Shown: one piece after another, positions 53,332 through 64,000 of the stretch
How positions within the stretch are numbered: position 1 is the stretch's first letter
How the letters are laid out: every line of letters begins with the position of its first letter
Source of the DNA: Brachypterus glaber
Lineage: Eukaryota; Arthropoda; Insecta; Coleoptera; Kateretidae
Length of the DNA stretch: 64,000 nt
Direction: 5' to 3'
NCBI GenBank assembly: GCA_958510825.1
Contig: OY294051.1
Coordinates: 32,863,667-32,927,666 of the forward strand
Program-made: the position numbers and the translations under genes
The notes under the pieces: generated by a model
Told to the model about the DNA's origin: nothing
Database searches by the model: none
What the model saw: the letters and a program-made list of their open reading frames with translations, nothing else

Positions 53332-56300
53332 TGCTAGGGGGTGCTCAGCGCCCCTTGGCATGATTTTGAGCACCCCCTGGCGAAATAAGCTCTAAGCACC
53401 CCCACAGGGTATATGGTATTTACCTATATAATAATAATAATTATAATTATTTAAAATTCTCACAAAACAGAAAATTAATTAATATTATTTTTAGTTTAAT
53501 TTTTCAGATGTGAGGACCTTTTTCTTTGTCATTAAAATTTTCCGTCCGGTGGTAGTAAAGCTTTTTTTGAGTTGGGAATTTTTTAGAGGTGAGGACTTTT
53601 TTAGGCTGCAAAATTTCACGGTCAGGGGTAAAGCTGTTTTTTTTTATTTAGGAAATTTTTCTGTTTTTAAATTTTTTGTTGGGAAATATTTGCTCTGTCC
53701 CCCCCCCCCACACACAAGAAAATGCTTTGGAGCACCAATGAAAATATTATAAAAAAAAATTGTCAGGTGGTGCCCAGCACCCTCTGGATTGTTTTCCAGT
53801 TACGGGCCTGAAAGTACTTAAAATTACTTAAATCAAATGTTTTGCTTGATTAAAGTTGAATAATATCTTACTTAGACAAAGCGGTTAAAACTTGAATTAA
53901 ATAAAAGTGTTTGATTTGAATGATAACATTTCTTGTATTTGGACAATGAAAAAAAAAATTGTGCCTGTCATAACGCCTAAAACGAAGCAATGTAGTGCAT
54001 TTTCGAACTTAAAACGTCCCGGCTCGCCATTTTGAAATAAAACATTCTGATTTTTTTTTGAGGTTATCCACTTACTATCCCTTTATACCGTGCCGTATTA
54101 AAAAGATTTAAATAAAAAATCCTTCGGCCTTAAAAATAATAAAAAAGAAAAAGAAACATGTCTTTTTAAAAAATAGCTGTGAGCGACCTTTAGATTTTTT
54201 TAAAAATTCTGAAAAAATTCTAACCCTAATGAAAAAAGACCTCCAAATTTTTCAATTGAAATTTTGGTGGGAAAAAACTTGGGGTTTCAGAATTTTTGAT
54301 CAGCAGCCTAATTTCCTACATGCCAAGTTTTTGATTTGTTTTAAAAGTATGCATATATGAATAAAACTTCTGGAAGAATAGACAGAGAGACACCTTATTG
54401 ATTTTAATATACAGATATTTTTTTCTTAAAAATCAAGAAACTTATTATAACTTATAAGTTTTAGGATTGAAAACCTATAAACATGTAATAGGCGACATAA
54501 TAGGCAATTTCTTTTTATGTTATACGACGATATAAATTTAGAGTAACTAGCCCTTAGTCTGGTTAAAGAACGCAACAGAAAACAAAGACCTAATAATGTA
54601 ATAAAATTTTCTTGAACCTCAAATAAATTAACAGACGTCTGGAAAACATCTAGATGCTGATAATTTGTGGAAAAACAAATCAAATTACCAATGTTTTTAG
54701 GTTAATAAGACAAAATCACAAAAAACGTTGTCGCCAAATAAATATAGAGCAAACACAAATAGAATAAACTCAAAATTGTATGGTTCCACCACACGTACTT
54801 TCTCGCAAAAAAGTGCCTATATTTTGGGTTTTTTAAATTTAATTTATTGTTATTATACTGTTCACAGCGCCTGCGCTAGAATAGTATAATAAGGTGGTTT
54901 CAAATTTCCGAAAATCGCCAAAAAATGTCCCAGACAAAAAATTCTTGGATACAACTGAAAAAATAAGAACCTGAAAATGTCCGTCCTTCTGATGTCACGT
55001 TTATGTGTACACGATAACTCAAGAACGACTTATCCGATCGACTCGAAATTTTTAGAAAAAATCAAGTTCTATGAGGGGAACACCCCTATTGTTTTTAATA
55101 GTAATCCCCCTAAAAACATAAAAAAAATTATGGGGGGTTAAACTTTAAAAAAAATCGAAAAAAGCTGAAAGAAAATTTCGATTTAACCCCCTATAACTTT
55201 TTCAGAAAAAAATACTTTTATTATTAAGTTAAATTCTTTCTTTTGAAAGTAATCCCCCAAATAAGAAATAACACAAAAGTCTTATTTTTTGATTTTTTAA
55301 ATTAAAAGTACACATAATTATTAATTGATCCTGAAATAAAAAAAAAATAAAAAATGGAGTTTTTGAGAAAAATGGCCTTAAAATTTTTCGCCGCCATCTT
55401 GAAGTAATAAACACTGCAGGCATTTTTAAATAAATTGGCTCAAAATAACAATATTTATCCATACGATACTAAATATTATTCTAAATGTTACTGTACTAAT
55501 TTTATTTTTTGCAATGTCACTTTTCGACTGTCTAATTGGGCTTAATCCTATCCGTATGTTAATGGGGACACGACTAGTAATATAATTTCGCTTTTCGCTC
55601 GAGTTATTTTAATTTTAATTCAAACTATTTCTCGTAAGTTATAAATTTGACAGTGCAAACTTTTAAAGTTGTTGTTAAGTTTGGTGTACCAGTTGTGGAA
55701 TTCTTATTGTAATTTTTATCGATTTTACTAGAAGTGGAAAGTGGCACAATAAAATTCAAATTATAATTTCGTGAATTAGAACAGTTTTCCTGTATGCCTG
55801 ATAAACTAACTCTTATTTATATTTAGAAAGAAACGAAAATTGATTAAAAAACATAAAAACCCTCCGTTTGGCACGATTTTATATTAATATATGCGTAGGT
55901 AAAGATGTCAAATGTTCTCTCTCTCTCTCTTTATTTTTGACCTTTGCCTTTGTCAATTGGCCAGCTCGCTGCTCTCTTGTTAGTTGTTTCCAGTGCTCAA
56001 GTACTAATCGGATATGTATCCTGACTTGCGCACTATCACTGACAAATTACTGTTGTAGTAACTTCCACGCTAGTATAAAAAACTTCATTAAAAACACACA
56101 AAAAAATTATCTTCAAACGACCATTAATATCAGCTTAATACTCAACAGTTCACACGATTAATAACCGTATGGTTTAACTTGTACATAAAACATTAATATA
56201 AAAATACTCTAGGCACATCATAAAAGATGGCAAAACAAAAATGCACAAGGCACATCATAAAAGATGGCGAATTCGATGCACTGAATTTAGGTGCCAAGAA

Positions 56301-56877
56301 GGCTACGCCCGTCCCTTTTAAAGGCTACGCTGTAACTGATGTCAAATGTTAAGAAATTCTTAGTATAGGATGCAACTAAATTTCAAATAAAAATGCATTT
56401 CAATATATTTCTGCCAAACAGCATCATTAAAACTTACAAATACTTTTCCAGCAAGGAAGTTTTGTAATAAATTATTAGGATTTTCTATGACTCACCAAAA
56501 AGATAATTCTATCTTACTCCCATGGGATGCAGCTACGACAAGAAAATATCCAATTTTCTTGGCCTAAATATTTATATTTTCTCTGTCAAGATAAAGGTAT
56601 AAACGTGACTTTTTACTTAATGCACTGAATGTATGTTTCAGGCGGTCATGAAAAATCTTGACATTTTTATCTTTTTACAAATAAATAGGGGTTTCTTTAT
56701 TGTGCTCTTTACGTTTACACAGAGAAATATGTTATGCGGAGAATTTGTGATACTTGTGTTAAGCCGGTCCCAAACAACTCATCAGGTACGACGAATATTT
56801 GTCAAGTATAGTAAAGCAACATGCACATGATTATGCGACTAGGTGCGCACTTGCTTTTTTTTACATTACATTACATT
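53332..56877. other. Intron, no gene; GC-rich and dispersed repeat pieces
   Basis: 53332-53410 and 53765-53810 carry GGGTGCTCAGCGCCCC- and GGTGCCCAGCACCC-type segments ending GTTACGGGCC, an old repeat. 54995-55050 holds GTGTACACGATAACTCAAGA, the inverse of a segment in the 1.58-kb duplication. ATGGGGGGTTAAA/TTTAACCCCC at 55130-55195 is a short foldback. GGCACATCATAAAAGATGGC occurs twice (56212 and 56250). No protein-coding segment is recognised. Confidence 0.45.
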
Positions 56878-57140
56878 TTGTTTAACCTCGTACTATTCTA
56901 CTTAATTAAGCATCCCCTAAGTCCAGGACTTGTGTGGGCTAGTAGTAGAGGGAACCATCGGCTTTAATTGACTTTCGAACCAATTTATAGGGAGTGTCTG
57001 CTTCACTTACGCCTTCGCCAAATTTTAATTATTAATTAACTGAAAAAGGCAAATCGGCGCCGGTGAGAATCGAACTCACGCTATTTTGGGTATTAAACTC
57101 GTCCAGTACGACGCGGTAGTCCACTATTCCAATTCTCCCA
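56878..57140 (-). mobile_element. tRNA-derived SINE, copy 3
   Basis: On the - strand: the head GGGAGAATTGGAATAGTGGA, then GTGAGTTCGATTCTCAC (B box) and GGCGCCGATTTGCCTTTTTC. The body ends in CCTGGACTTAGGGGATGC and TTAATTAAGTAGAATAGT. The head matches copy 1, not copy 2. A TTACATTACATTACAT tail lies on the left. Confidence 0.85.
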
Positions 57141-57317
57141 TTTTTACTGTGATTTTTTGTCATTTGACAGGATATTCGTCATACTTGGTGATTGGTGTGG
57201 AATCCGCTTTAGATACCTATTGCATAATATCTTATAAATACTTGTTATAAAAATATTTAACTGATTTTATTTAATAATTTGTTTTAATTTCAATTAGTAT
57301 TTATTTTTAAGCAATAA

Positions 57318-57665
57318 GTATTACAGCCGTAACCAGAAAAAAATCAAGGGGGGGCTCAGCCCCCAGGGTGGTACCCTCAAAAAAAAAGCTTTGTCTGTCC
57401 CTGACGGTTTCAACCAAAACTTGGCGCCCCTACAAAAATAAATTGGCGCCCAAAAAATACCCTCATGAAAAAAAGCTTTGTCCCTGACGGTTTCTACCAA
57501 ACTTGGCTACCCCCTGCAAAAAAAATTGCCTTCAATACAAAGCTTTGTCCCTAACGGTTTCTACCACGCTTGACGTCCCTGCAAAAAAAATTGGTAGGTG
57601 ACTTAAAAAATACCAGAGGGGGCTCAGCGAAAACGCCAGGGGGAGCTCAATCCAAGACCAGGGGG
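57318..57665. repeat. GC-rich repeat with ~80-bp tandem units
   Basis: Three units share AAAGCTTTGTCCCTGACGGT, TTCTACCAAACTTGGC and TGCAAAAAAAATTG, starting near 57388, 57470 and 57540. They are flanked by GGGGGGGCTCAGCCCCCAGG and GAGGGGGCTCAGCG. Related units occur at 61795-62060. This looks like the internal repeat of a non-autonomous DNA element. Function unknown. Confidence 0.6.
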
Positions 57666-59104
57666 AGCTTTTTTGATAATTAAGGGCATTGTTTAGGCCC
57701 TTATTTTTTGTTTATATCTACATAAAACGATGTAAACAATCAAACACTATTAAAATATAATTATTATTAAGTATAAATATAATTAGAAAAAAAATTAATC
57801 ACATTTTTGCTTTTCCTGTAAAATAATAATTTTGTGGGTTAGGCCATTATGTTAGTTCCACTCTTCATATGTTAAAATCAAAACAACAATTTTATAAATG
57901 CTTTTATTTAAAAACAGAGAACGAATATACCGAAAAGTTGACTCGCAGAGTACGTATCAGAGACGGCAGGTCTGTGATTACGGGTTAACCAATTGGATAG
58001 ATAAATATATATATATATATATATATGTAAGGTCGAGATTGCTTTCATACAAACAGAAAATTGTTCCTATTATCACAATAGCATTTTCAAAGACATGCGA
58101 TCAAATAAATAGCTCCTAATATAGTACAAAAGAACAAATGAGAAATGATAAAAAAAAACATATAATGAGATTTCTGTATAAAGCTAGAGTTTGATTATTA
58201 TGATTATTGTTGACATAGTGGGTTATTCCAGAAAATCGTGACATGACTAGCTTTAAATAAAATAGAGATTATTATTAGCTAGCTTAAGGCGTTCATAAGT
58301 TACCGTGTCCAAAATATTTCTCGGGCAGAACAACGGACAAAAATAAATCGACCGACCGATCGACTAAAAAATAGACCAACCGATTCACAGACCGTAATTT
58401 TTTTTTGCTCGAAATTCATTTATGTCGAAACGTCATAAAACGAAAATGTACGCAAAAAAAAATTTTGAAATTTTTTGCACGAATACAAGGCTTTCTCAAA
58501 ATTTTGAAAACCTTAAAATGGGAAAGCAATACCTGACACAACAACTGAAAGTGTACCTTTCGAAGTACACTCTCGTTATTGCAATACATTGTCAAGATAG
58601 TGAGTTTATAATGCAAAAAAATATTGGGACTTTTAATGTAACGTAAGTCCAAACGAATTATAATGTAACGTAAGCAACAGATATTTTATCTTTTAATAGA
58701 TAATTCAGCAATTGTTAAAGATTTAAAACATATTAGCCTGACCTCTTAAACATTTTCAAATACAGAATTAGTTTTAAAAAGATTTTATATTCTGGAATAG
58801 AACAAAAATTTAAAGATACATGTATTGAAGTCACAAAATATAACGTTAGCAGCATTGCATAAAATTATAAATTTATTACTAATTAACGTTATTATTCTAA
58901 TTATAAATATATGTTATATTAGTAAATTTTACTAAAGATAAATATTATATTTAAATATTATGTCTTAATATAACTGACTTTTCTAAGTTGTATTAAACAA
59001 TTATATTTTTCATTAGTTAGATCGCATCTGGAATTTAATTCTACAATGGAGCTCTCTACAACTAGAATTATGAAACAAACGACGTCTACCTCTCTATCTC
59101 ATTT
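57666..59104. other. Intron; (AT)n run and second dispersed-repeat copy
   Basis: (AT)n at 58004-58026. 58287-58530 is the second copy of the AAGGCTTTCNCGAAATTTTG repeat. The sequence CGACCGACCGATCGAC lies at 58348. No gene is recognised; overlapping open frames on both strands at 58416-58652 are repeat sequence. Confidence 0.5.
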
Positions 59105-59198
59105 GTGCTACACTTTCCAGCCAACCAAATAAATACTGTATTTGTTTTTCATACAACAAATACAGTATTTATTTGGTTGGCCGGAAAGTGTAGCACTG
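59105..59198. repeat. Strong hairpin with ~42-bp arms, plus decayed copy at 59288-59376
   Basis: GTGCTACACTTTCCAGCCAA continuing CCAAATAAATACTGTATTTG, an 8-base loop, and then the complement, with one mismatch. A degenerate version of the same foldback (ACACTTTTTGCCCGGCCAAG and so on) follows about 100 bp later. Confidence 0.85.
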
Positions 59199-59395
59199 AG
59201 CGGCACGAACGAACATAGCTAATGTGAATCTGTAGAATAAGATAATTCTACTAAAATTTAGATGGCGCCAGTAGTTTCTTTAATATAGTTACACTTTTTG
59301 CCCGGCCAAGTAAATATTGTATTTGTTCAGCAAAGAACAAATACAGAATTTGTTTGGTTGGGTGGAAGTGGGAGTGTATGTATGTATTCTATCCT

Positions 59396-59981
59396 TTTGG
59401 GTAGAACTTTTGTCCCTGTCTAATCTAACGGGAGAAATCGCCATTTGGTCACCAATCTATAACTATCAGATTGAAATGATTGAAAAAGTCCAAAATAGGT
59501 TTTTAAGATTCCTGTCTTTCAAATCTAGCATTTTGTTGTCGGTGTCTACCTCCAACTCCCGGCGCGTTTACTTTGAAATCACCTCTCTAAATAACAGGAG
59601 AATTAGAGCTGATATGTTATTTCTTTTTAAATTAATAAAGGGGGTTGTGGATGTTCCGGAGGCTCTATCATTGGTGAAGTTCTTAGTTCCATCTTCCACT
59701 AGAAATTCTAGAACGTTCTATTGTAGTGTTCATAGAACAAATTATGCTAGTACTCTCCCATTTATAGGGTTTGCAGTATTGCCAATTTATTAGATTTAGA
59801 TTTTTTTGTTAATTTTAATGTTTTTAAAAGGGACCTGATTAAAGCTATTAAGTGATAATATATTTTAGTTATATGTATTTATATTTATTTTGTGATTTAT
59901 AATTTATATTTATTTTGTGATATGTATTTATATTTAAATTGGAATTACCGTAAATAAAGTTCTATTCTATTCTATTCTATT
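59396..59981 (+). mobile_element. 5'-truncated LINE (Jockey/CR1 type) 3' end
   Basis: The + frame carries IWSPIYNYQIEMIEKVQNRF, LRFLSFK, RRIRADMLFLFKLIKGVVDV and RNSRTFYCSVHRTNYA. This is the usual C-terminal region of Jockey/CR1-like ORF2, after the reverse transcriptase. A frameshift near 59766 moves the final segment (CSIANLLDLDFFVNFNVF) into another frame, which stops at about 59852. The 3' UTR ends in an (ATTCT)n tail (59963-59981). The 5' end, including the endonuclease and the reverse transcriptase, is missing. Dead copy. Confidence 0.85.
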
Positions 59982-61744
59982 GACAAATTTATACATTAAA
60001 AGTTAAAATAGGCGTAAGATGTAACGTAAGCAACGCTGGAATTGCCCAGTGCATTTCGACTGTTTTAGCAAAAATTTTTACAAAATAAATACTATATTTT
60101 CAGAATTAGTTTTTCCATAATTGCAATAAATTTAGTTTCTTTTTATCTAGACACATAAGATGTCAGAAATCGAGACAATAGTCATATTGAAAACAAGCGC
60201 TTAAATTGTATCAATTCACCCTATTATACCCTATTTTTTATTATGTCTGCAATGTAAACTCTACATCAAATTAAAAAATAATTAAAAATTCATTATTTTC
60301 TTTATTAAAAAATGTCCTTTAAATTATTCAGCTAAAGAAAGAAATAAAATGCTTTTTCAAATACAAACATCTTTGAGAAATAGTTTAGCTTGTTAATGAT
60401 CTTACAAATATAGGGTGGCTTTATTTTTTTTGCGGCTTGACCTAATTTTTTTCAGTAAAAAAATATAATATTATGGTAATTTTAGAAATTTTAACTTAAG
60501 AATATAGGTATTACTAGCCGAATACCCGTGCGTTGCACAGGGCATCAAGGTTAACATTTTTTTATGAAAAATAGAGTGTAACTTGGACGTATTAAAAACG
60601 CATCTACATACATATAATATATGTATATTATTAGGATAGGATAGGAAAATAGGATTTTACCTCAACAAATTGATGATGTTATAACGCGATTTTTACCACC
60701 TTAGGGGTCGAATATAGAAAAAATCCTGAAACACGTATCATTTTGATTTTAATAAAGAATATTTTTGTCAAATATCTTGATTCAAGATTAAGAGGTCTCT
60801 GAGATAATTGGCCACTTACGACTTAAATATCACGATTTTTCCACCTTGGGGGTCGAATATCGAAAAATGCTGGAACGCCTATCTTTTCGATTTAAATAAA
60901 GAATATATTTTTTCTACGACTGCTTTAGAATGTAAGCAAATACACACACTTTTCAAACACAGAATGAATCCATTCTAGCTCTAGATGCGGTATGAATATT
61001 CCGTATCAAGTGTTAGAATGAGCACATGTAGTGCCATCTCTTGTTTATAAAACTAAAGAAAACTGTAGCAAAATTAGCAAAAATATATACATTTTACCAT
61101 GAAATATTGAATAATTTAATGCAATTTAAAGTTTTGCGTTAAAATTACACAAAGTTTATTAGTTTTTCTTAATATTTGACCAGTTTTTTATCAATTTAGT
61201 TCAAAAAATTAAAACTGCTCAATCTATTGTTAAATATTTAAATGATATCTGTTACAAAAATCTGACATAACCTTCAATTTTTGCATAATAATTTGTAAAT
61301 ATGTGCTAAAATTAAATAAAAATCTTTTTTAAGTACTGATTTGATAAAATTATTAAATAACATTAATTGCTTTATTTAAAAATATGTGTTTTGTTGCATT
61401 TGCAATGTCACAAAAAACATTTGTCCGCAGTTTAAAGCCATACAGTGTTTCATATTTCCAGTCGAAGAAAAAGTATAGTCTACAACACGTATGGAATAGT
61501 CATTTCGTGCTCTCGGGACCGTCATACTCGCCTGCCGGCTCGTACGACAAACTTTCCGCTCGCGCGGAATATTGTCTATTCCATACTAGTTATAGAATAT
61601 ACTATTCCATATATAGATTCTAGATTAACAGCTCTTTGAGATACGCATATTTTTCAAAAAACGGTTATAATCACAAAATTTACCACTTAAATATCGAATA
61701 TCGAAAAATCCTAAAACTCTTATCTTTTCGAATTTTAGTCAGCA
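59982..61744. other. Intron; decayed repeats, no gene
   Basis: TAGCCGAATACCCGTGCGTT at 60516 is a motif frequent in arthropod repeats. Two loose units of about 130 bp (ACCACCTTAGGGGTCGAATA at 60697 and CCACCTTGGGGGTCGAATAT at 60841), with an echo at 61680, suggest a tandem repeat. A partly inverted segment with TATGGAATAG/CTATTCCATA lies at 61480-61600. No coding sequence is recognised. Confidence 0.45.
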
Positions 61745-62075
61745 TCCAGTGTTGGACTGGGAAGCCCAAGGCTGGTGAGATTTCTAGGCTAGGGGGGCCC
61801 CCGCCTATTAAAATTTTTTATTTTTTTTCCTTTCCCAAAATACAATTTTTCAATCAAAATTTGGCGCCCATACCAAAAAAAAAAAAACACCCTCAGAAAA
61901 AAATCTTTGTCCCTGAGCGTTTCTACAAAATTTGGTGCCCTTGGCGACCCTACCAGAAAAAAAAAACACCCTCCGAAATCAAAGCTTTGTCCCTGAGCGT
62001 TTCTACAAAAGCGCCCACCACCCACCACCTTGGCGGCTCTACCCAAACTTGTTGTGGCTACCAGAAAAAAAAATA
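61745..62075. repeat. GC-rich repeat related to 57318
   Basis: Two units with CTTTGTCCCTGAGCGTTTCT near 61905 and 61985, and AGGGGGGCCCCCG at the left. Overlapping open frames on both strands come from this repeat and are not genes. Confidence 0.6.
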
Positions 62076-62436
62076 AATTTTAAGGCTTTGTTCGCACAAC
62101 AACTTGTCCTGTTGCCCTTTCCAGAAACTGGTAAGGCAACAACTCAATTTGTTGTAGTTAGCAAAAACAAAACTTAGATTTTATATTATACAATAAAGTT
62201 TTTTTCCTCTTTAATTGACGTTTAGGGGCTTTATCAAGCTTATATACAACCAAAAAATTGACCTTTAAATATTTCTTCCTGCAAAAAGTGTTCCTATTTA
62301 CTTTTGAAAGAAGTGTTTCTCACAGGTTATCAATTGTCAATAAAATTGAAAAAAAATATATATGTAACTATCATAAGATTTTAAAAGTATAAAAAATATA
62401 ATATCAGTACTAATATCAGTACTTAAATATGCATAC
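62076..62436. other. Intron beside the first CDS exon
   Basis: AACAACTTGTCCTGTTGCC and CAACAACTCAATTTGTTGTAG lie at 62097-62158. The rest is AT-rich. It ends at the minus-strand donor GTATGC. Nothing else is recognised. Confidence 0.5.
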
Positions 62437-63171
62437 CTGCCATCCCTGCAAAAGGAGACTCCTGTCAACCGTCCTTAGCCACATAACAGCATCTCCAGCC
62501 TGAAAATCCCTCAATTTATAACATTTCGTATGCAAATACATCCCCAAACATTTCAGCAGCTCTGAGGTGGAAGCTTGAATAACAGTCTTTTTCGGCGCTT
62601 GAATCGGTACCACTTGGTTTTGTGTATTCACAGAATTCTGCGATAATAGTATTTGTTTATTGATAACTTTTTCACAATTTATGTGATGGTTAGTATTATT
62701 GTTAGCATTGTTGACTCTGACAATGTCTAGAGCTAACGCTGATGTGCTTTTTGAGTTGGCGTAGTAAGATTTACTTTGTTGGATGTTTTTGTTTTTATCG
62801 ACAATTGGATGTATGTTATCAGTTAAAGGTTGTCGAAACACGGTTATGTTCTTGTTCTTGTTATCCTGTTTTTTCTTGTTGTTGTTTGTTGTTGAAAACC
62901 GTTTCCATGATAAAGCGTTGATAAACAACGAATGCTTTTTCAAATTTTTCTCCAACGCATTTTTTTCCGAGATGATTTTGGCGTTATCATTATTGTTTAT
63001 ATTGTTCAAGTTATGGTTATTCGAGTTGCACAAGTTGGCTTTGATAGCTTCGCGGTTTTTCACGTTATTCAATTGTTCATAGGAAAAGTTGTTTAGGGTA
63101 AAATCACCCGTGGAACTTGAGGTGTACACTGGTCTACGTTCACGGGGGGAGAAACTTAGCACAGTACCCAT
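62437..63171 (-). CDS. Cdk5alpha: CDK5 activator (p35 type), first coding exon
   Basis: 245 codons from ATG at 63171. It begins [14 protein letters not shown], the conserved p35 N-terminus. Gly2 fits N-myristoylation, which ties p35 to membranes. Residues about 25-190 are a weakly conserved linker very rich in Asn ([18 protein letters not shown]) and in Lys/Ser; it contains SWKRFS and other basic patches. From residue 194 the conserved activator domain starts: [46 protein letters not shown]. The exon ends exactly after GWQ with the donor GTATGC. Joined to 10323-10715, the protein is 375 residues, a little longer than vertebrate p35 (about 307). In neurons p35 binds and activates CDK5 without cyclin. 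No internal stop; the gene looks functional. Confidence 0.95.
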
Positions 63172-63560
63172 TGTTTATCAGTATTTCGGTTGTTTTTGTC
63201 AAGCTGTACACTCGGGGTCAGAGTTTAGCACATTTTTAAGAACGGTACACAGTTACCCGGAGTAAACGGATAGATTGTATTTTCTGCAAGGGGTCGATCT
63301 GGTCGGAGAAAATTAAGAGCGCCGGCGCCAGGATTTTCCTAGGCAACCCCCTGTGAAGTCACGGGAAATCAATATAGACACCCTCCGATTTTCATGGCAC
63401 GGCGTTCCTGGAACGAGTTTTTCACAATGCGCCACCTGTCTGAGAGTTTGTGTATACAAGAAGTATACACTGATAAAAGATAATAGTCTAAGAGCTGGTA
63501 TTTCATTATTTGCTCCCAGCTGTATTTTTATACAGTGCGTACATTAAGTCTGGAATCACC
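63172..63560 (-). promoter_or_regulatory. Upstream region of the CDK5 activator
   Basis: Immediately 5' of the start codon. It is GC-richer than the surroundings, with GCGCCGGCGCC at 63320 and GGAACGAG at 63410, which would fit a 5' UTR or promoter. No clear TATA or initiator element can be assigned, so the transcription start is unknown. Confidence 0.35.
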
Positions 63561-63589
63561 CGATTTACTTTTCAATTATAAGACTTTTA

Positions 63590-64000
63590 AAAAAACGCTC
63601 GGACAGGTCGATTTTAATTTTTAATTTTTCAAATTTTGGTGTAAAAAAAGTTATCAAAATTTTCACCCCCTTGCACCCTCCCATCACAACTTTTTTTTTC
63701 AAATAGCAACCTACCTCTTGTGACACATCGTTGGAAAGGTTATTTACTAAGCTTTCTAACGGTGTATGCCAAAGCCTTATTTAAAAAGGGGCTTAGAAAA
63801 AAATTAGTGGCTATTTGAAAAAAAAAATTGAAATAAGTGGGTGCAAGGGGGTGAAAATTGTGATAACATTTGGTGTAAACCAAAATTTGCAAAATTAAAA
63901 ATAAAAATCCACCTGTATGAGCATTTTTTTTTAACTTCCCAGTTACAAGTTAAAGAAAAAAATGCTTAGACAGGTCGATTTTTATTTTTTATTTCGAAAA
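63590..64000. repeat. Foldback repeat, continuing past the window end
   Basis: GCTCGGACAGGTCGATTTT (63597) and TTTTCACCCCCTTGCACCC are mirrored by GGGTGCAAGGGGGTGAAAAT (63839) and AAAATCCACCTGTATGAGC (63904). A second copy of the left end (TGCTTAGACAGGTCGATTTT) starts at 63963 and is cut by the window edge. A tandem set of foldback MITEs is likely. Confidence 0.7.

Larger units (their letters stand above)
10716..62436 (-). other. Cdk5alpha: CDK5 activator intron, 51.7 kb
   Basis: On the minus strand the donor is CAG|GTATGC at 62436 and the acceptor TTTTTTTCCAG|GATG ends at 10716. The phase is 0, between the conserved Gln and Asp of the GWQ-DVAF segment. The intron is filled with mobile elements on both strands and has no recognisable host coding exon. 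Its real length is uncertain because of two N gaps and possible assembly duplications. Confidence 0.88.

Noticed and set aside
53080..53373. Open frames across the second N gap
   Set aside because: Same artefact; the left part is LTR sequence.
61636..62177. Overlapping 80-146-codon open frames on both strands
   Set aside because: They run through the GC-rich tandem repeat with poly-A tracts and show no protein similarity I recognise.

Overview
The window is AT-rich, intron-rich animal nuclear DNA, almost certainly from an insect. The reasons are spliced genes with GT/AG introns, animal orthologues (2-hydroxyacyl-CoA lyase, CDK5 activator), a BEL/Pao LTR retrotransposon, tRNA-derived SINEs and a very high density of short inverted-repeat DNA elements. 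I cannot name the order with confidence; a beetle or a hemipteran would fit. Two 200-N assembly gaps are present (16308-16507 and 53132-53331).

Only two host genes are visible. The last two coding exons of HACL1 (peroxisomal 2-hydroxyacyl-CoA lyase, + strand) lie at 669-1533 and end in the peroxisomal signal SKL. Convergent to it, on the - strand, is a CDK5 activator of the p35/Cdk5alpha type. Its first coding exon is at 62437-63171 and its last at 10323-10715. The two exons join in phase through a 51.7 kb intron, so about 80% of the window is one intron, and that intron has collected mobile DNA.

Layout: 1-1533 HACL1 3' end; 1534-10322 intergenic DNA with hAT-like and PIF/Harbinger-like MITEs, hairpins and microsatellites; 10323-10715 CDK5 activator last exon; 10716-62436 intron; 62437-63171 CDK5 activator first exon; 63172-64000 upstream DNA with a foldback repeat. 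The intron contains several groups of elements. Non-autonomous DNA elements have target-site duplications (TSDs) that indicate piggyBac (TTAA), PIF/Harbinger (TTA/TAA), Tc1/mariner (TA), hAT (8 bp) and a Mutator-like type (10 bp). There are three tRNA-headed SINEs. Two foldback satellite blocks are built on a GGATCCAATATGGCG unit. A perfect 1.58 kb tandem duplication is present. A 2.5 kb palindrome holds an unrecognised protein-coding fragment on both arms. A BEL/Pao element with near-identical LTRs has lost both its reverse transcriptase and integrase cores. A 5'-truncated LINE lies near the right end.

The most unusual item is at 45833-46353. Two copies, 436 bp apart, of an 85-nt sequence fold by hand into a complete type-I hammerhead ribozyme: CUGAAGA box, 4-bp stem II, GAAA box, AUC cleavage triplet, minimal palindromic stem III, and a long stem I with internal loops. 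The BEL element inserted 3 bp after the second ribozyme. The arrangement resembles retrozymes or Penelope-like pseudo-LTRs and is the best candidate here for an undescribed system. All structural claims were read by eye; no folding, database search or alignment program was run.
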